Origin: Amycolatopsis roodepoortensis
GTDB taxonomy: Bacteria; Actinomycetota; Actinomycetes; Mycobacteriales; Pseudonocardiaceae
Assembly: GCF_014873915.1 (NCBI RefSeq)
Contig: NZ_JADBEJ010000004.1
Location: forward strand, 806,001 to 870,000
Length of the DNA: 64,000 nt
Direction of reading: 5' to 3'
The translations under genes and the position numbers were made by a program. Each line of letters starts with the position of its first letter. Within the stretch, counting starts at the first letter, position 1. Of the stretch, positions 16,613 to 24,385 are shown piece after piece. The notes below the pieces were generated by a model. It did no database searches. It was given only the letters and a program-made list of their open reading frames with translations, and was not told the DNA's origin.

Positions 16613-18175
16613 GTGAGTGAGATGAACGGCGCCCAGTCCCTGATCCGCACGCTCGTCGACAGCGGTGTCGACGTGTGCTTTTCGAATCCGGGCACCTCGG
16701 AGATGCACTTCGTGGCCGCCCTCGACTCCGTGCCCGAGATGCGCGGTGTGCTCGGCCTCTTCGAAGGCGTCGTCACCGGTGCCGCGGACGGCTACGCGCG
16801 GATCGCCGACAAGCCGGCGGCCACGCTGCTGCACCTCGGACCCGGTCTCGGCAACGGGCTCGCGAACCTGCACAACGCGCGTCGCGCGCACACCCCGATC
16901 GTCAACGTGATCGGCGACCACGCGACCTACCACAAGCAGTACGACGCCCCGCTCGAATCGGATATCGAGGCCGTCGCCGGTTCACTGGAAGGCTGGGTCC
17001 GCCGCTCCGAGCACACGAAGGACGTCGGTGCCGACGCCGCCGCGGCGGTCGCGGCCTCCCAGGACGCCCCCGGCCAGGTGGCCACGCTGATCCTCCCCGC
17101 CGACGCGTCCTGGGGTGAGGGCGGCGAGACCTGCGCGCCCATCCCGCCGCGGATCCCGCAGGCCGTCGACGCGACGACGGTGAAGAACATCGCCGAAGTG
17201 CTGTCCAGCGGTGAACCGGTCGCGCTGCTCGTCGGCGGCAGCGGCTGCCGTGAGGCCGGGTTGCGCGCGACCAGCCGGATCGCGGCCGCGACCGGTGTGA
17301 AGGCGTTCGTCGAGACCTTCCCCGCCCGGCTCGAACGCGGCGAAGGCCTGCCGACGATCGAGCGGCTGGGCTACCTCGCCGAGCAGGTCGCGTACCAGCT
17401 CGACGGGATCAAGCACGTGATCGTCGCCGGCACGAAGGCGCCCGTTTCGTTCTTCGCCTACCCCGGCAAGGCGAGCAACCTGGTTCCCGAAGGCGCACAG
17501 GTCCATGTGCTGGCCGAAATCGCGCAAGACGTGCCGCGAGCGCTGAACGACGTCGCCGAGCTGGTCGCCGCCGAGACGGAGCCGGTGCTGCAGGAGGCTT
17601 CCCGGCCCGCTCTGCCGTCCGGGCCATTGACGCCGCAGAACTGGGTCGACGTGATCGGCGCGCTGCTGCCGGAGCGCGCGATCATCGCGGACGAGGCGAA
17701 CACCTCCGGACTGCTGCTGCCCGCCGCGACCGCCGGCGCGCCGCGGCACGACGTGCTGACCCTGACCGGCGGCGCGATCGGCTACGGCATGCCCGTCGCG
17801 ACCGGGGCGGCCGTCGCCGCGCCGGACCGCCCGGTGATCAACCTGCAGTCCGACGGCAGCGCGCTGTATACCATTTCGGCGCTCTGGACGCAGGCCCGGG
17901 AGAACCTCAACGTCACCACGGTCCTGCTGAACAACCGCGCGTACGCGATCCTGCGGCTGGAGTTGCAGCGGGTCGGCGCGGACGCCAACGGCCCCAAGGC
18001 GAACGAACTGCTCGACCTCTCCCGGCCCGACATGGACTTCGTCAAGATCGCCGAGGGCATGGGCGTCCCCGCGACCCGGGCGACGACGGCGGAGGAGCTG
18101 GCCGAGCAGTTCCAGCGCGCGCTCGCCGAACCGGGGCCGCACCTGATCGACGCGATCGTCCCGACGCTCTTCTGA
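16613..18175 (+). CDS. TPP-dependent enzyme, acetolactate synthase/benzoylformate decarboxylase-like
   Basis: A 520-residue thiamine-diphosphate enzyme with the usual Pyr, central and PP domains. The activating Glu is present in LGLFEGVVTGAADGYARI. The Mg-TPP motif is degenerate at its first residue (QSDGSALYTISALW in place of GDGS) and continues to LLNNRAYAILRLE. The catalytic Glu argues against glyoxylate carboligase, which lacks it. A GTG start at 16613 is preferred, 9 bases after GAGAGG; TTG at 16607 or ATG at 16622 are alternatives. It is co-transcribed with the GlcD-type oxidase. The keto-acid substrate is unknown; a role in valine synthesis is unlikely without a small subunit. Confidence 0.82.
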   Translation: MSEMNGAQSLIRTLVDSGVDVCFSNPGTSEMHFVAALDSVPEMRGVLGLFEGVVTGAADGYARIADKPAATLLHLGPGLGNGLANLHNARRAHTPIVNVIGDHATYHKQYDAPLESDIEAVAGSLEGWVRRSEHTKDVGADAAAAVAASQDAPGQVATLILPADASWGEGGETCAPIPPRIPQAVDATTVKNIAEVLSSGEPVALLVGGSGCREAGLRATSRIAAATGVKAFVETFPARLERGEGLPTIERLGYLAEQVAYQLDGIKHVIVAGTKAPVSFFAYPGKASNLVPEGAQVHVLAEIAQDVPRALNDVAELVAAETEPVLQEASRPALPSGPLTPQNWVDVIGALLPERAIIADEANTSGLLLPAATAGAPRHDVLTLTGGAIGYGMPVATGAAVAAPDRPVINLQSDGSALYTISALWTQARENLNVTTVLLNNRAYAILRLELQRVGADANGPKANELLDLSRPDMDFVKIAEGMGVPATRATTAEELAEQFQRALAEPGPHLIDAIVPTLF

Positions 18176-18180
18176 GCGGA

Positions 18181-18223
18181 GCGCCCCTGCGTGCGATGAG
18201 GTCCGTCATCGCACGCAGGGCGC
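18181..18223. terminator. bidirectional hairpin between convergent genes
   Basis: Inverted repeat with an 18-19-bp stem (18181-18199 and 18206-18223, one bulged C) and a 6-base loop, filling the whole space between the TPP enzyme and the MFS gene, whose stops face each other. It would form a strong hairpin in both transcripts. Unlike the other elements its arms are not self-palindromic. Confidence 0.75.
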
Positions 18224-19650
18224 TAGCGGACCGAGGCGACCACTGATTCGGGCTGGCGTTGTTTCGGCACGAAAACGGTCAGGACGAGCCCCAGGAGCGC
18301 CGCACCGGCGGCGACCACGAAGCTCAGGCGGAACCCCGTCGCGGACGGGACGGAAACCCCGCCGACGGTGATCGCCAGCGACGCGAGCATGGACGCCATC
18401 ACCGCACTGGACGTCGACGTGCCGACGGAGCGCATCAGCGAGTTCAACCCGTTCGCGGACGCGGTTTCGGTGACCGGGACCGAACCCATGATCAGCGCGG
18501 GCATAGCCGCGTAAGCGATGCCAACGCCGCCGCCGATGATGACCGACGCCGTGATCAGCTCGAAGGCGTTGTCCATCAACACGGTCGCGAAGGCGTATCC
18601 GGCCGCGATGGTGGTCGCGCCGACCATCAGCGTCGTTCGTGGTCCGTAGCGCTCGATGAGCCGGGCCGAAACCGGCGACAGCATGAACATGACCAGGCCG
18701 TTCGGCGCGAGGCAGAGCCCGGCCTGCACCATGGTCAGGCCGAGGCCGTAGCCGGTCGACGCGGGTGCCTGCAGCAACTGCGGGAACGACAACGCCATCG
18801 AGTACAGCGCGAACCCGATCATGATCGACGCGAGGTTGGTGAACAGCACCGGCCGCCGCGCGGAGACCCGCAGGTCCACGAGCGGATCACGCCGCCGCAA
18901 CTGGTAGGCGCCCCAGACCAGCAGGATCACCACCGCGCTCCCTGCGAAGACGAGGGTGCGGCCGCTTCCCCAGCCCCATTCGCCGCCCTTGACGATCGGT
19001 AACAGCAGGCAGACCAGTCCGGCCGTCAGCCCCAGCGCGCCGAGGTGGTCGAACGGCGCCGGCGTCTTCACCGGCGACTCCGGCACCACGAACAGGATCA
19101 GCAGGCCACAGACGAGCCCGAGCCCCGCCGACGCCCAGAACAGGACGTGCCAGTCGGCGTTCTGCGCGACCAGCGCGGACACCGGGAGCCCGATGGCACC
19201 GCCGACGCCGAGCGTCGAACTCATCACCGAGATCGCGGCGCCGACCCGTTCCGGCGCGAGTTCGTCGCGCATGATGCTGATGCCCAGCGGGATCGCGCCC
19301 ATCGCGCAACCCTGCAGCCCTCGCCCGAGGACCATCAGCGCGAGCGAACTGGTCAGCGCGGACACCACCGAACCGGCCACCAGGAAGCCGAGGCTGATCA
19401 GCAGCAACCGGCGTTTGCCGTAGAGGTCGCCGAGCCTGCCGCTCACCGGCATCACCACGGCTCCGGCGATCAGGGTCGCCGTCACCACCCACGACGCGTC
19501 CGACGGAGTCGCGTCGAGCAGCCGGGGAAACGCCGGGATGAGCGGTACGACGAGCGTCTGCATGAACGAGGCCACCAGACCGCAGGTGGCGAGCACGACG
19601 ACGAAGATCCGGGGCGAAGGTGCCCGTCCGACCGGTTTCACCATGCGCAT
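18223..19650 (-). CDS. MFS drug-resistance-type transporter (DHA2/EmrB family)
   Basis: A 475-residue, about 14-helix major facilitator of the EmrB/QacA group. The inter-helix motif GRLGDLYGKRRLLLISLGF and motif C-like run SSTLGVGGAIGLPVSALV point to a proton-driven exporter. The start at 19650 gives MRMVKPVGRAP; MVKP six bases on is equally possible. It stands alone, with no regulator beside it, so the substrate is unknown. The nearest gene on the same strand, a lipoprotein, lies 57 bp upstream. Confidence 0.88.
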   Translation of the reverse strand: MRMVKPVGRAPSPRIFVVVLATCGLVASFMQTLVVPLIPAFPRLLDATPSDASWVVTATLIAGAVVMPVSGRLGDLYGKRRLLLISLGFLVAGSVVSALTSSLALMVLGRGLQGCAMGAIPLGISIMRDELAPERVGAAISVMSSTLGVGGAIGLPVSALVAQNADWHVLFWASAGLGLVCGLLILFVVPESPVKTPAPFDHLGALGLTAGLVCLLLPIVKGGEWGWGSGRTLVFAGSAVVILLVWGAYQLRRRDPLVDLRVSARRPVLFTNLASIMIGFALYSMALSFPQLLQAPASTGYGLGLTMVQAGLCLAPNGLVMFMLSPVSARLIERYGPRTTLMVGATTIAAGYAFATVLMDNAFELITASVIIGGGVGIAYAAMPALIMGSVPVTETASANGLNSLMRSVGTSTSSAVMASMLASLAITVGGVSVPSATGFRLSFVVAAGAALLGLVLTVFVPKQRQPESVVASVR

Positions 19651-19707
19651 CCCATGATCCGACCTTACACAGCACCACCCTTCCCAGTGAACGGTTGACC
19701 GACGGGA

Positions 19708-20190
19708 TCACAGCCAGGTGCGAACCCCACCATGGCCGGAACAGGTACCGCGGCGATTCTGGCTGTAGCTATAGGAACCGTCCTTGCAGAGGGCGGTCGC
19801 TCCGTCGGCCGCGCCGGGTCCGGCCGACGGCCGGTGGACACAGACACCGTCGGTGTTGCGGTAGTAGTCGCTTCCACACTCCGCCGAGTTCGGTGCCTTC
19901 GCGGCCTGTGTGGTCTTCGGAGGTGTTTTCGTCGGTTTCGGCTCGACCTGCTTCGGCACCTCGACCGCGGCCGTGGTCGTCGGCACGAACCGCTGGGGTG
20001 CCGGCGCAGGGGTGGCCGTACTCGTGGGCGGCGTCCCAGTGCTGGACGACGCCGGCACCGTCGACACTGTTGGCACCGGGCTGCTTTGCGGCGTGACCCG
20101 CCCGGTGGGCACGGTCTCCACGCCGCAGCCTCCGGCGACCAGAAGCCCGATCGCCAGTGCCATGCCCAGCTTCGTCGTCGTCTTCGGCAT
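19708..20190 (-). CDS. lipoprotein with DUF3761 domain
   Basis: A 160-residue exported lipoprotein. The N-terminus has a short positive region, a hydrophobic core and the lipobox LLVAGGC (Cys about residue 22). A Thr/Pro/Ala-rich disordered linker (about residues 30-95) follows, then a cysteine-containing C-terminal domain. That domain ends CKDGSYSYSQNRRGTCSGHGGV, the DUF3761 signature, seen in small cell-surface proteins of unknown function. The long linker suggests that the domain is held away from the membrane in the cell wall. Confidence 0.82.
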   Translation of the reverse strand: MPKTTTKLGMALAIGLLVAGGCGVETVPTGRVTPQSSPVPTVSTVPASSSTGTPPTSTATPAPAPQRFVPTTTAAVEVPKQVEPKPTKTPPKTTQAAKAPNSAECGSDYYRNTDGVCVHRPSAGPGAADGATALCKDGSYSYSQNRRGTCSGHGGVRTWL

Positions 20191-20262
20191 AACGACCTCC
20201 CCAGCACCGGTAGTGCCGCGTAGTCGGGAGATCGTCCGCCGTTGTTACGGCGAGGCCGGCGC

Positions 20263-21015
20263 CTAGTCCACCATCGCGCCGCAACTGATGTTCAACGCGG
20301 TCGCCGTCATGCTGCGCGCATGGTCCGATGCGGCGAACGCGGCCACCCGGGCGACGTCTTCGAGCGACGCCGTCCGCCTGAGCATCGTCGCGTCGACCAT
20401 GTCACGAATGGCGTCGTCGAGGCCGGCGCCCGCCGGAATCGTCTCCGGGATCCCGCCGGTGCGAAGGGTCACGACCCGGATGCCCTGCGGCCCGAGTTCG
20501 CACGCCAGCCCGCGCCGCAACGCCTCCATCGCGCTGAACGCGACCTGCAACCCGCCGAGGTGGTATCCCGGCAGCGGATCACCGTCGCCACCGAACATCA
20601 GGATGACTCCGGACCCCTGCCGGATCATGTGCCGGGCGGCGGCCCGCGCGGTGAGGAAGTTCGTCCGCACCGCCGTCCGGACCGGGCTTTCGAGGTCCTC
20701 CAACGACATCTCGACCAGCGGGGTGCCCTGGACGTCGTTGTGCGTGATCACGTTCATCGAGATGTCGACACTGCCCGCCGAGGAGGCCACCGAAGCGGCA
20801 TGCTCGTCGATGGCGGCTTCGTCGAGCGCGTCGAACTCCGCCGTTTCGGCTTTCCCGCCCGCCGCCCGGATTTCATCGGCCAGCGCGTCGAGCTTCTTCA
20901 AGGTGCGACCGGTGAGGTGGACGGTCGCGCCCTCCCTGGCGAACCCGCGGGCGACCGCGCCGCCGATTCCACCGGCGGCCCCATAGATGATCGCGTTCCT
21001 GCCTTCGAGCAACAT
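20263..21015 (-). CDS. SDR-family protein without the canonical catalytic triad
   Basis: A 250-residue short-chain dehydrogenase/reductase fold. The cofactor motif YGAAGGIGGAVA is intact. The usual Ser, Tyr and Lys are not at their expected places: aligning on EALRRGLACELGPQGIRVV puts Leu and Phe where YxxxK should be, and the serine strand reads LMFGGDGDP. A nearby Tyr (PGYHLGG) is offset. The protein may therefore bind NAD(P) without normal reductase chemistry. It is the third gene of the ArsR-SRPBCC-SDR operon, 9 bp after the SRPBCC stop. Confidence 0.78.
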   Translation of the reverse strand: MLLEGRNAIIYGAAGGIGGAVARGFAREGATVHLTGRTLKKLDALADEIRAAGGKAETAEFDALDEAAIDEHAASVASSAGSVDISMNVITHNDVQGTPLVEMSLEDLESPVRTAVRTNFLTARAAARHMIRQGSGVILMFGGDGDPLPGYHLGGLQVAFSAMEALRRGLACELGPQGIRVVTLRTGGIPETIPAGAGLDDAIRDMVDATMLRRTASLEDVARVAAFAASDHARSMTATALNISCGAMVD

Positions 21016-21024
21016 CGCTTCCTC

Positions 21025-21918
21025 CTATTTGCCGTCCAAGGTGATGAGTCCTTCGGGTGCGCCCTCCAGCTGGACATCGACCCACAACGGGCGCCACGGG
21101 CGAACTTCGTGGAACCTGCGCAGTTCGGCCAGTCCGCTGAGCCAGCCCATCCACGCGCCGTACGGCGGTTTTTCGTCGGAGAATCCACTTTGGACGAAGG
21201 TCAGCTTCGTCCCGCCGCCGGAGTCCTCGAGTTCCCAAGTGGCGACGACACCGTCCTGGTACGCGAGCGACATCTTCGAGCCGGGCACCAGATCGACGAT
21301 CTTCGCCGGTTCCGGGTCGATTTCCAGCGACCCCATCGCCCAGCGGCCGCCGACCTGGGGCTCCGCCTCGATCCGGGCGCCGAACCAGCGCGTGAACACG
21401 GCGGGATCGGCGATCGAGGAGTAGACCTCACCGCGTGGCGCGTCGATCCGCACTTCTTCGCTCATCAGCGGGGAGGTGAGGTCGCAGCGGGCGGTGAGCG
21501 GGCGTCCTTCGACGTGGTCGGCGAGATTCGAGACGGAAAGCGCCCAGAACGTGTACATCAGGCCGAGTGACGAATCCGGGTCGGCCAGCATCGCGGTGTA
21601 GTCCGGCAGACCGCTCTGGCTGAACGAAAAGGACGTCCCGTCCCCGTCTTCCGTCAGCGCGATCTCGACGACGGTCTCCTTCCCGCCGACGGTCCACGCG
21701 AACCGCAGGACGTTGTCCTCGGCCAGCAACAGTCGCTGGCGCGGACGATCGCCGTCCGGCGTGTAGCGGCCCCAGAACTCGTACCGGGACGGCAGATCGA
21801 CTTCCGCGTACTCGGAAAGCCACTCGCGCAGTGCCCCGGGATCGGTCAGCGCGTGCCAGACCTCGTCGATCGGCGCGCGCAGGCGCAACTGGAACCTCGT
21901 CGGTTCAGTCACGGGCAT
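21025..21918 (-). CDS. tandem SRPBCC (AHSA1/START-like) domain protein
   Basis: A 297-residue protein with two START/Bet v1-like domains. The first runs about residues 8-135 (FQLRLRAPIDEVWHALTDPGALREWL) and the second about 150-290 (EEVRIDAPRGEVYSSIADPAVFTRWFG). Each has the AHSA1-type entry helix and closing amphipathic helix. Such proteins bind hydrophobic ligands, and many are encoded with ArsR regulators, as here: its start overlaps the ArsR stop by 14 bp. The ligand is unknown. Confidence 0.85.
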   Translation of the reverse strand: MPVTEPTRFQLRLRAPIDEVWHALTDPGALREWLSEYAEVDLPSRYEFWGRYTPDGDRPRQRLLLAEDNVLRFAWTVGGKETVVEIALTEDGDGTSFSFSQSGLPDYTAMLADPDSSLGLMYTFWALSVSNLADHVEGRPLTARCDLTSPLMSEEVRIDAPRGEVYSSIADPAVFTRWFGARIEAEPQVGGRWAMGSLEIDPEPAKIVDLVPGSKMSLAYQDGVVATWELEDSGGGTKLTFVQSGFSDEKPPYGAWMGWLSGLAELRRFHEVRPWRPLWVDVQLEGAPEGLITLDGK

Positions 21919-22462
21919 CTCCCTTCGGGTAACAGGCCACGGCGAGCTTGAAGGCGTCGCCTTCCGCTCCGCCGTAGCGGGTGAACAGGTCCTGCAAAGT
22001 CGTCTTCAGTTCGTCGAGGAACTCCTGGCGCCGCTCGGGCGCCACCCGGATCTCGCCGGAAACACCGATCGACGGCAACTCCGGCGCGGTCCGGTCGAGC
22101 GCGGCGACGTCCGCCTGGACCTCCTCCATGAGGTCCACCAGGTAGCCAAGGCTCAGCTCGTCCCGCGCCACCCGAGGGCCGAGCCGCCCGACCAGCCCGG
22201 GTGACAGCCAGTACGAACGGGCGGTCGCCTGGTACACGCCCTCACTGACGGCGCGCACCTTCCGCTCCGACACCTGCTTCACGAGACCGGCTTCCACCAG
22301 TCGCTTCACGTGGTAATAGACCCGCTGCGGCGTCTGATCCAGCACCGTCGCCACCTCGGTGCACGACCGCGGCTCCGCCAGCTGCCGCAGGACGTCCACC
22401 CGCTGCGGTTTCAGCAACGCCTCCGCCTGGTCCAGCCGATCGAGGTACTCCACATCCTTCAC
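21905..22462 (-). CDS. ArsR/HTH_20-type transcriptional regulator
   Basis: A 185-residue regulator. The winged helix is at the N-terminus (QAEALLKPQRVDVLRQLAEP, then EVATVLDQTPQRVYYHVKRLVEAGLV). The remainder is a helical sensory or dimer domain. The GTG start at 22462 gives VKDVEYLDRLDQAEALL; the frame continues to 22510 but would enter the AT-rich promoter. It heads the SRPBCC-SDR operon and is divergent from a histidine kinase gene. It probably represses its own operon through the AT-rich repeats at 22483-22513. Confidence 0.85.
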   Translation of the reverse strand: MKDVEYLDRLDQAEALLKPQRVDVLRQLAEPRSCTEVATVLDQTPQRVYYHVKRLVEAGLVKQVSERKVRAVSEGVYQATARSYWLSPGLVGRLGPRVARDELSLGYLVDLMEEVQADVAALDRTAPELPSIGVSGEIRVAPERRQEFLDELKTTLQDLFTRYGGAEGDAFKLAVACYPKGDARD

Positions 22463-22482
22463 GACGCCACACCCTTGATCAC

Positions 22483-22540
22483 AAAAATCAGTTTGAACGT
22501 AAAAATCCATTTTGTCAATCGGGCCGGATCGCGCTACTCT
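22483..22540. promoter_or_regulatory. divergent ArsR / histidine kinase promoter with AT-rich direct repeats
   Basis: Two AAAAATC repeats start at 22483 and 22501, 18 bp apart, in an otherwise GC-rich genome. On the plus strand TTGTCA (22512-22517), 17 bp and TACTCT (22535-22540) end six bases before the kinase GTG, predicting a leaderless transcript. The repeats flank this promoter and lie just upstream of the ArsR start, so they are candidate ArsR binding sites. Confidence 0.55.
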
Positions 22541-22546
22541 CGTCGT

Positions 22547-23623
22547 GTGGCGATCCTGCGGCGGTACGCGGCGGACATCGCGGTCACCGCGGCGGTGATC
22601 GCGGGTTCCGTCGTGGCCTCACTCGGGGACGGCGCGGAAGCACCGCGCAACGCGGTCGTCGGCTGGGTCTGCGTGATACTCGCCTGCGCGGCACTGTTCC
22701 TGCGCCGCCGGTATCCGCTCCCCGTCGCGATCTTCACCGCGGTGTGCTGCGCGATCTACTACCCGCAGACCGACCCCGACGGATTCGTGCTGCTCGCGTT
22801 CGCCTTCGCGCTGTACAACACCGCCTCGACCGGGCGGATCCGCAGCGCGGCGGTCGTCGCGGCGGCCTCGATGGGCGGTGTCGCGATCGGCGAGGCGCAG
22901 GCCGGCGCCGCACGACAGGTGGACGACTTCGCGTTCCTGTTGATGGCGGGGTGGTTCATCGCGCTGGTCGCGGTCGGCGCGGTGACGTACTACCGCCGCG
23001 AAGCCGAACGCACCAAGGAGGACGAGGCACGGCGAAGGGCCACGGACGAGCGGCTCCGGATCGCGCGCGAACTGCACGACGTCCTCGGCCACAACCTGGC
23101 GCTCATCAACGTCCAGGCGGGCGCGGCCCTGCACGGCAAGGATCCGGCGAAATCCGAGGAGGCACTGACCACGATCAAACAGACCAGCAAGGAGGCGTTG
23201 CGCGAACTCCGCGCCACACTGGGCATGCTGCGGCAGGCGGACACGCCGAGCCTGGCCAGGGTCGCCGAACTCGCCGAGTCGGCGGGCGCGCACGGGCTGA
23301 CCGTCCGGACCGAGATCGACGGCACGGCCACGGAACTGCCGCCCGACGTCGAGCACGCCGCCTTCCGGGTCGTCCAGGAGGCGCTGACCAACGTCGCGCG
23401 CCACGCCGCCGCGAACACCGTCGTGGTGCGGATCGGCTACACGCCCCATGATGTGTCCGTGCAGATCGACGACGACGGCCGAGGCGGCACCGCGAAACCG
23501 GGCAACGGCATCCGCGGCATGACCGAACGGGCCGAGGCACTCGGCGGCGAGCTCGTCGCGGCCGCGCGCGAAGAAGGCGGCTTCCGGGTGCGCGCCCGGC
23601 TTCCCTTGCGGGTGAGGAAATGA
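22547..23623 (+). CDS. two-component sensor histidine kinase (HisKA_3 family)
   Basis: A 358-residue membrane histidine kinase of the NarL-partner class. About four to five hydrophobic segments fill residues 8-147, followed by a short coiled region and the dimerisation/phosphoacceptor block RIARELHDVLGHNLALI, with H177 as the likely phosphorylated residue. The ATPase domain has VVQEALTNVARHA (N box) and DDDGRGG and GNGIRGMTERAEALGG (G boxes). The GTG start at 22547 follows a promoter by six bases. It overlaps the response regulator gene by ATGA. With most of the sensor inside the membrane, it may sense envelope stress, as LiaS/DesK types do. Confidence 0.92.
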   Translation: MAILRRYAADIAVTAAVIAGSVVASLGDGAEAPRNAVVGWVCVILACAALFLRRRYPLPVAIFTAVCCAIYYPQTDPDGFVLLAFAFALYNTASTGRIRSAAVVAAASMGGVAIGEAQAGAARQVDDFAFLLMAGWFIALVAVGAVTYYRREAERTKEDEARRRATDERLRIARELHDVLGHNLALINVQAGAALHGKDPAKSEEALTTIKQTSKEALRELRATLGMLRQADTPSLARVAELAESAGAHGLTVRTEIDGTATELPPDVEHAAFRVVQEALTNVARHAAANTVVVRIGYTPHDVSVQIDDDGRGGTAKPGNGIRGMTERAEALGGELVAAAREEGGFRVRARLPLRVRK

Positions 23624-24288
23624 TCCGCGTCCTGCTCGTCGACGACCAGCGGCTGGTCCGCGCCGGATTCAAGTCCATATTGGACGGTGAAGACGACATC
23701 ACCGTGGTCGCCGAAGCGGCCGACGGCCGCGAATCCCTCCAAGCCGCGCACGAACACCGGCCCGACGTCGTCCTGATGGACATCAGGATGCCCAGGATGG
23801 ACGGGCTCACCGCGACCCGGCACCTGCTCGAAGACCCGGCGCTGACCGGGATCAAGGTCGTCATCCTGACCACCTTCGACCTGGACGAGGACGTCTACGG
23901 CGCGTTGCGCGCGGGTGCCAGCGGGTTCCTGGTCAAGGACACCGAACCGGAGGAGCTGATCCACGGCGTCCGCGTGGTCGCCAGGGGCGACGCGCTGCTC
24001 GCGCCGTCGATCACCCGCCGCCTGATCTCCGAATTCGCCTGCCGGGTGGACCGGCCCGTCCCCTCGCCCACCCTGAACCGGCTCACCGAACGGGAACGCG
24101 AGGTGATGAGCCTGGTCGCGGCCGGCCTGTCCAACGACGAGATCGCGAAGGAACTCGTGCTCAGCCCGGCGACGGCGAAGACGCACGTCAGCCGGATCAT
24201 GACCAAGGTGGACGTCCGTGATCGCGCCCAGCTGGTCGTGCTCGCCTACGAATCGGGCATGGTCACCCCTCGCTGGTTGACCCCGTGA
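23620..24288 (+). CDS. NarL/FixJ-family response regulator
   Basis: A 222-residue response regulator and partner of the upstream kinase. The receiver domain has the acidic pair D8-D9, phosphoacceptor D54 (VVLMDIRMPRMDG), a Thr at about 84-85 and K106. The LuxR-type HTH is C-terminal (LTEREREVMSLVAAGLSNDEIAKELVLSPATAKTHV in part). The gene overlaps the kinase stop. The MMPL transporter gene begins about 97 bp downstream on the same strand and is the most obvious target; the sequence does not prove this. Confidence 0.93.
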   Translation: MIRVLLVDDQRLVRAGFKSILDGEDDITVVAEAADGRESLQAAHEHRPDVVLMDIRMPRMDGLTATRHLLEDPALTGIKVVILTTFDLDEDVYGALRAGASGFLVKDTEPEELIHGVRVVARGDALLAPSITRRLISEFACRVDRPVPSPTLNRLTEREREVMSLVAAGLSNDEIAKELVLSPATAKTHVSRIMTKVDVRDRAQLVVLAYESGMVTPRWLTP

Positions 24289-24385
24289 ACGCAACCCCAG
24301 TAGTACGGGAGGCGCCTTAGGGGTACCCAGAAGTTGCGACCGGAGTGCCCGCCGGAGCCCGACGATATGCGGGCCGGGAAAGCCG

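Noticed and set aside
16613-18175. Glyoxylate carboligase
   Set aside because: Gcl lacks the activating Glu that is present here in LGLFEGVVTGAADGYAR, so the call stays at a general TPP enzyme.
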